From CAILHX01 sp964511385 (GTDB lineage: Bacteria > Pseudomonadota > Gammaproteobacteria > Burkholderiales > Methylophilaceae), in the NCBI GenBank assembly GCA_964511385.1, contig CAZEFE010000006.1, forward strand, positions 172,270 to 236,269: a stretch of DNA of 64,000 nucleotides, in the 5' to 3' direction. Shown in pieces: positions 59,364-64,000 of this stretch. The notes under the pieces are model-generated. The model was not told the DNA's origin and did not search any database. It saw only the letters and a list, made by a program, of their open reading frames with translations. The position numbers and the translations under genes were made by a program. The number at the start of each line of letters is the position of its first letter. Within the stretch, counting starts at the first letter, position 1.

Positions 59364-60632
59364 ATGTCCAGCAAAAATGAAGGTGAGAAGCTGCTGTATT
59401 GCTCCTTCTGCGGAAAGAGCCAGCATGAGGTTCGCAAGCTGATCGCAGGGCCTTCGGTGTTCATTTGTGATGAGTGTGTTGATTTATGCAACGACATTAT
59501 CCGTGAAGAAGTACAAAACGCGGATACGCGCGAAGGCGAAAGCAGCCTGCCTACGCCCAAGGAAATCTGCGAACTGCTGGATCAGTATGTCATCGGCCAG
59601 ATGCAGGCCAAGAAAGTGCTTTCGGTGGCGGTGTACAACCACTACAAGCGGCTGGAGCACGGCGGCAGCAACAAGGACGACGTCGAGATCGCCAAGAGCA
59701 ATATTCTGCTGATCGGACCGACCGGCTCCGGCAAGACCTTGCTGGCGCAAACCCTGGCACGCATGCTGAATGTGCCGTTTGTGATGGCTGATGCCACCAC
59801 GCTGACCGAAGCCGGTTATGTGGGTGAGGACGTTGAAAACATCATGCAGAAGCTGCTGCAGAAATGTGATTACGATGTCGAAAAGGCGCGCCGCGGCATT
59901 GTGTATATTGACGAAATCGACAAGATTTCGCGCAAATCCGACAACCCGTCCATCACCCGTGACGTTTCCGGCGAAGGCGTGCAGCAGGCGCTGCTGAAAC
60001 TGATCGAAGGCACGATTGCGTCGGTGCCCCCGCAGGGCGGACGCAAGCATCCAAACCAGGAATTCGTCCAGCTCGACACCACCAACATCCTGTTTATTTG
60101 CGGTGGCGCATTTGATGGCCTGGAGAAGGTGATCCGCCGCCGCTCTGAAAAGGGCGGTATGGGCTTCGGCGCCGAAGTGAAGAGCAAGGAAGACCAAAAA
60201 GCCGTGGGTGAAGTGCTGCGAGGCGTTGAGCCTGAAGATTTGATCAAGTTCGGCCTGATCCCCGAGTTTGTTGGCCGGCTGCCTGCCGTGGCAACGCTGG
60301 AGTCATTGGACGAAGATGCCCTGATGCAGATCATGGTTGAACCAAAGAACGCGCTGACCAAGCAGTTCCAGAAACTGTTTGCGATGGAAGGCGTGGAACT
60401 GGAATTCCGCGACTCGGCACTGCGCATGATTTCCAAGAAGGCGCTGGAACGCAAGACGGGTGCACGGGGCTTGCGCTCCATCATGGAGTCGGCGCTGCTG
60501 GACGTGATGTTCGATCTGCCTACCATGAACAACGTGAGCAAGGTCGTGGTCGACGAGGGCGTCGTCAAAGGCGAAAACCCGCCAATCATGATTTATTCCG
60601 ATTCGCCCAAACGCGCCGGCTCGGCCAAGTAA
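59364..60632 (+). CDS. clpX: ClpX unfoldase
   Basis: 422 residues. The N-terminal zinc domain has four Cys (C13, C16, C35, C38: YCSFCGKSQ and ICDECVDLC). The AAA+ module has Walker A GPTGSGKT, Walker B IVYIDEIDKI, the GYVGEDVE pore loop and a sensor-2 GARGLRS. It feeds ClpP. It lies 51 bases after clpP and could be co-transcribed. Confidence 0.97.
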   Translation: MSSKNEGEKLLYCSFCGKSQHEVRKLIAGPSVFICDECVDLCNDIIREEVQNADTREGESSLPTPKEICELLDQYVIGQMQAKKVLSVAVYNHYKRLEHGGSNKDDVEIAKSNILLIGPTGSGKTLLAQTLARMLNVPFVMADATTLTEAGYVGEDVENIMQKLLQKCDYDVEKARRGIVYIDEIDKISRKSDNPSITRDVSGEGVQQALLKLIEGTIASVPPQGGRKHPNQEFVQLDTTNILFICGGAFDGLEKVIRRRSEKGGMGFGAEVKSKEDQKAVGEVLRGVEPEDLIKFGLIPEFVGRLPAVATLESLDEDALMQIMVEPKNALTKQFQKLFAMEGVELEFRDSALRMISKKALERKTGARGLRSIMESALLDVMFDLPTMNNVSKVVVDEGVVKGENPPIMIYSDSPKRAGSAK

Positions 60633-60657
60633 GTCTGCAAATTAATAATTTGTATTC

Positions 60658-60696
60658 TCGGGTGGACTTGATTATTCCACCCGAGCCCTCATCTGC
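60658..60696 (+). promoter_or_regulatory. Possible sigma-32-type promoter and hairpin before lon
   Basis: CTTGAT (60668-60673) and CCTCATCTG (60688-60696) with a 14-base spacer resemble the heat-shock consensus (CTTGAA and CCCCATNT). A perfect 10-bp inverted repeat, CTCGGGTGGA and TCCACCCGAG (60658-60686), overlaps it but lacks a T-tract, so it is unlikely to be a terminator. Confidence 0.4.
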
Positions 60697-60746
60697 AATG
60701 CTGTACACCTGTATTGGTGATCCATATTCAATTTAAGGCCAACTGC

Positions 60747-63381
<2,635 letters not shown>

Positions 63382-63470
63382 TGCGCTGTTTCATAAGAAA
63401 ATTGTGGTTGGGTGAAGTGGCGAGCACCATTCGGGCTGTAAGACTGAGTAAATAAAGGGCTGGAAACCCC

Positions 63471-63500
63471 TTGACATGGGCTTTCCCCGCTTGATATAAA
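63471..63500 (+). promoter_or_regulatory. hupB promoter
   Basis: TTGACA (63471-63476) and TATAAA (63495-63500) with an 18-base spacer make a strong sigma-70 promoter. The HU start lies 56 bases further, with AAGGGGA as ribosome-binding site. Confidence 0.75.
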
Positions 63501-63555
63501 GCGAAAGGCAGGGGCGACCTGCCATTTCTAAACGCAAAGTCTAAAGGGGAATACG

Positions 63556-63831
63556 ATGGCGAATAAGTCTGAACTGATTGATCAAATCGCAAAGACAGCA
63601 GGCCTTTCCAAGGCTGCTGCTGGGCGTGCTCTGGATGCAACAACTGATGCAATTGCCAAGGCGCTGAAAAAGGGTGACCTGGTTACCCTGATTGGTTTTG
63701 GTACTTTTTATGTGGGCAAGCGTGCTGCACGCAATGGTCGCAATCCGCGTACTGGCGCAACCATCAAGATCAAAGCCGCGAATTCCCCAAAATTCCGTGC
63801 TGGCAAAGCGCTGAAAGATGCTGTAAACTAG
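63556..63831 (+). CDS. hupB: DNA-binding protein HU-beta
   Basis: 91 residues, the full HU length. The N-terminal dimerisation helices start ANKSELIDQIAKTAGLSKAAAGRAL, and the DNA-binding arm contains GFGTFYVGKRAARNGRNPRTG with the conserved Pro that intercalates DNA. It sits downstream of lon with its own promoter, the standard order in proteobacteria. Confidence 0.97.
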   Translation: MANKSELIDQIAKTAGLSKAAAGRALDATTDAIAKALKKGDLVTLIGFGTFYVGKRAARNGRNPRTGATIKIKAANSPKFRAGKALKDAVN

Positions 63832-63852
63832 CAGGCTGTGTTGGTTAGGAGA

Positions 63853-63928
63853 GGGTGCTTAGCTCAGTTGGTAGAGCGTCGCCCTTACAAGGCGAATGTC
63901 GGCGGTTCGAACCCGTCAGCACCCACCA
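63853..63928 (+). tRNA. tRNA-Val (TAC)
   Basis: A 76-base cloverleaf with acceptor GGGTGCT/AGCACCC, D-loop AGCTCAGTTGGTAGAG, anticodon loop CTTACAA (anticodon TAC) and T-loop GTTCGAA, ending in an encoded CCA. Confidence 0.97.
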
Positions 63929-63946
63929 GCAGATACTCGTAGCATT

Positions 63947-64000
63947 GGAGTGGTAGTTCAGTTGGTTAGAATACCGGCCTGTCACGCCGGGGGTCGCGGG
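63947..64000 (+). tRNA. tRNA-Asp (GTC), 3' truncated by the window
   Basis: Begins GGAGTGGTAGTTCAGTTGG with the anticodon loop CTGTCAC (anticodon GTC). The window ends in the variable/T-stem region. Confidence 0.95.

Overview
The window looks like a chromosomal segment of a betaproteobacterium, possibly of the order Nitrosomonadales. This is inferred from overall protein character, the order tig-clpP-clpX-lon-hupB followed by tRNA-Val and tRNA-Asp, and GC-rich codon use; no 16S gene is present to confirm it. Almost all of the window is coding. There is one run of 100 N (61104-61203), inside lon.

Layout. 1-1343: end of a YnbE-like lipoprotein, a YdbL-like protein and a PolB-type exonuclease, on the plus strand. 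1353-11012: a long minus-strand block with rep, a parvulin lipoprotein, uup, a DHH phosphoesterase, an ArsC/YffB-like protein, dapE, prmB and a membrane class III adenylate cyclase. 11115-15965: a diguanylate cyclase, recQ, a low-GC PIN-like protein and a higBA toxin-antitoxin pair. 16096-20545: yaiI, ettA, a DUF1003 protein, an Ala/Pro-rich lipoprotein, a vapBC pair with a shortened antitoxin, and a cupin. 20647-31226: SemiSWEET, a HerA-like ATPase, rlhA, an M48-like lipoprotein lacking a zinc ligand, a Kef-type antiporter, envelope proteins of unknown role, an aldo-keto reductase and a methyltransferase. 31242-33260: a yefM-yoeB pair with a recognisable operator, an S4 protein, and a REP-associated transposase flanked by inverted REP hairpins. 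33275-39540: srkA, glycogen phosphorylase and a TonB-dependent receptor.

The most interesting region is 39544-55557. It holds an NtrC-family response regulator, a PglL-type O-oligosaccharyltransferase, a large type IV pilin-like protein, two minor pseudopilins and a full inner-membrane, ATPase and secretin set: a PilM-PilN/GspL-like fusion, PilO/GspM-like, PilB/GspE, PilC/GspF, PilP-like and PilQ/GspD-like. A lipoprotein and a membrane-anchored retropepsin-like protease end the cluster. No prepilin peptidase or retraction ATPase is present. The PilM-PilN fusion carries two 24-residue repeats that match the length and spacing of the MshEN motif known from the N-termini of c-di-GMP-binding assembly ATPases. 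The cluster's own ATPase has only a degenerate version of that motif. The dyad CGGGA-N5-TCCCG occurs about 230-240 bp upstream of both the oligosaccharyltransferase and the pilin gene.

55609-64000: purT, a group II truncated haemoglobin, and the proteostasis block tig, clpP, clpX, lon, followed by hupB and two tRNA genes, the last cut by the window end. lon is broken in this assembly by an unmerged contig overlap, not by biology.
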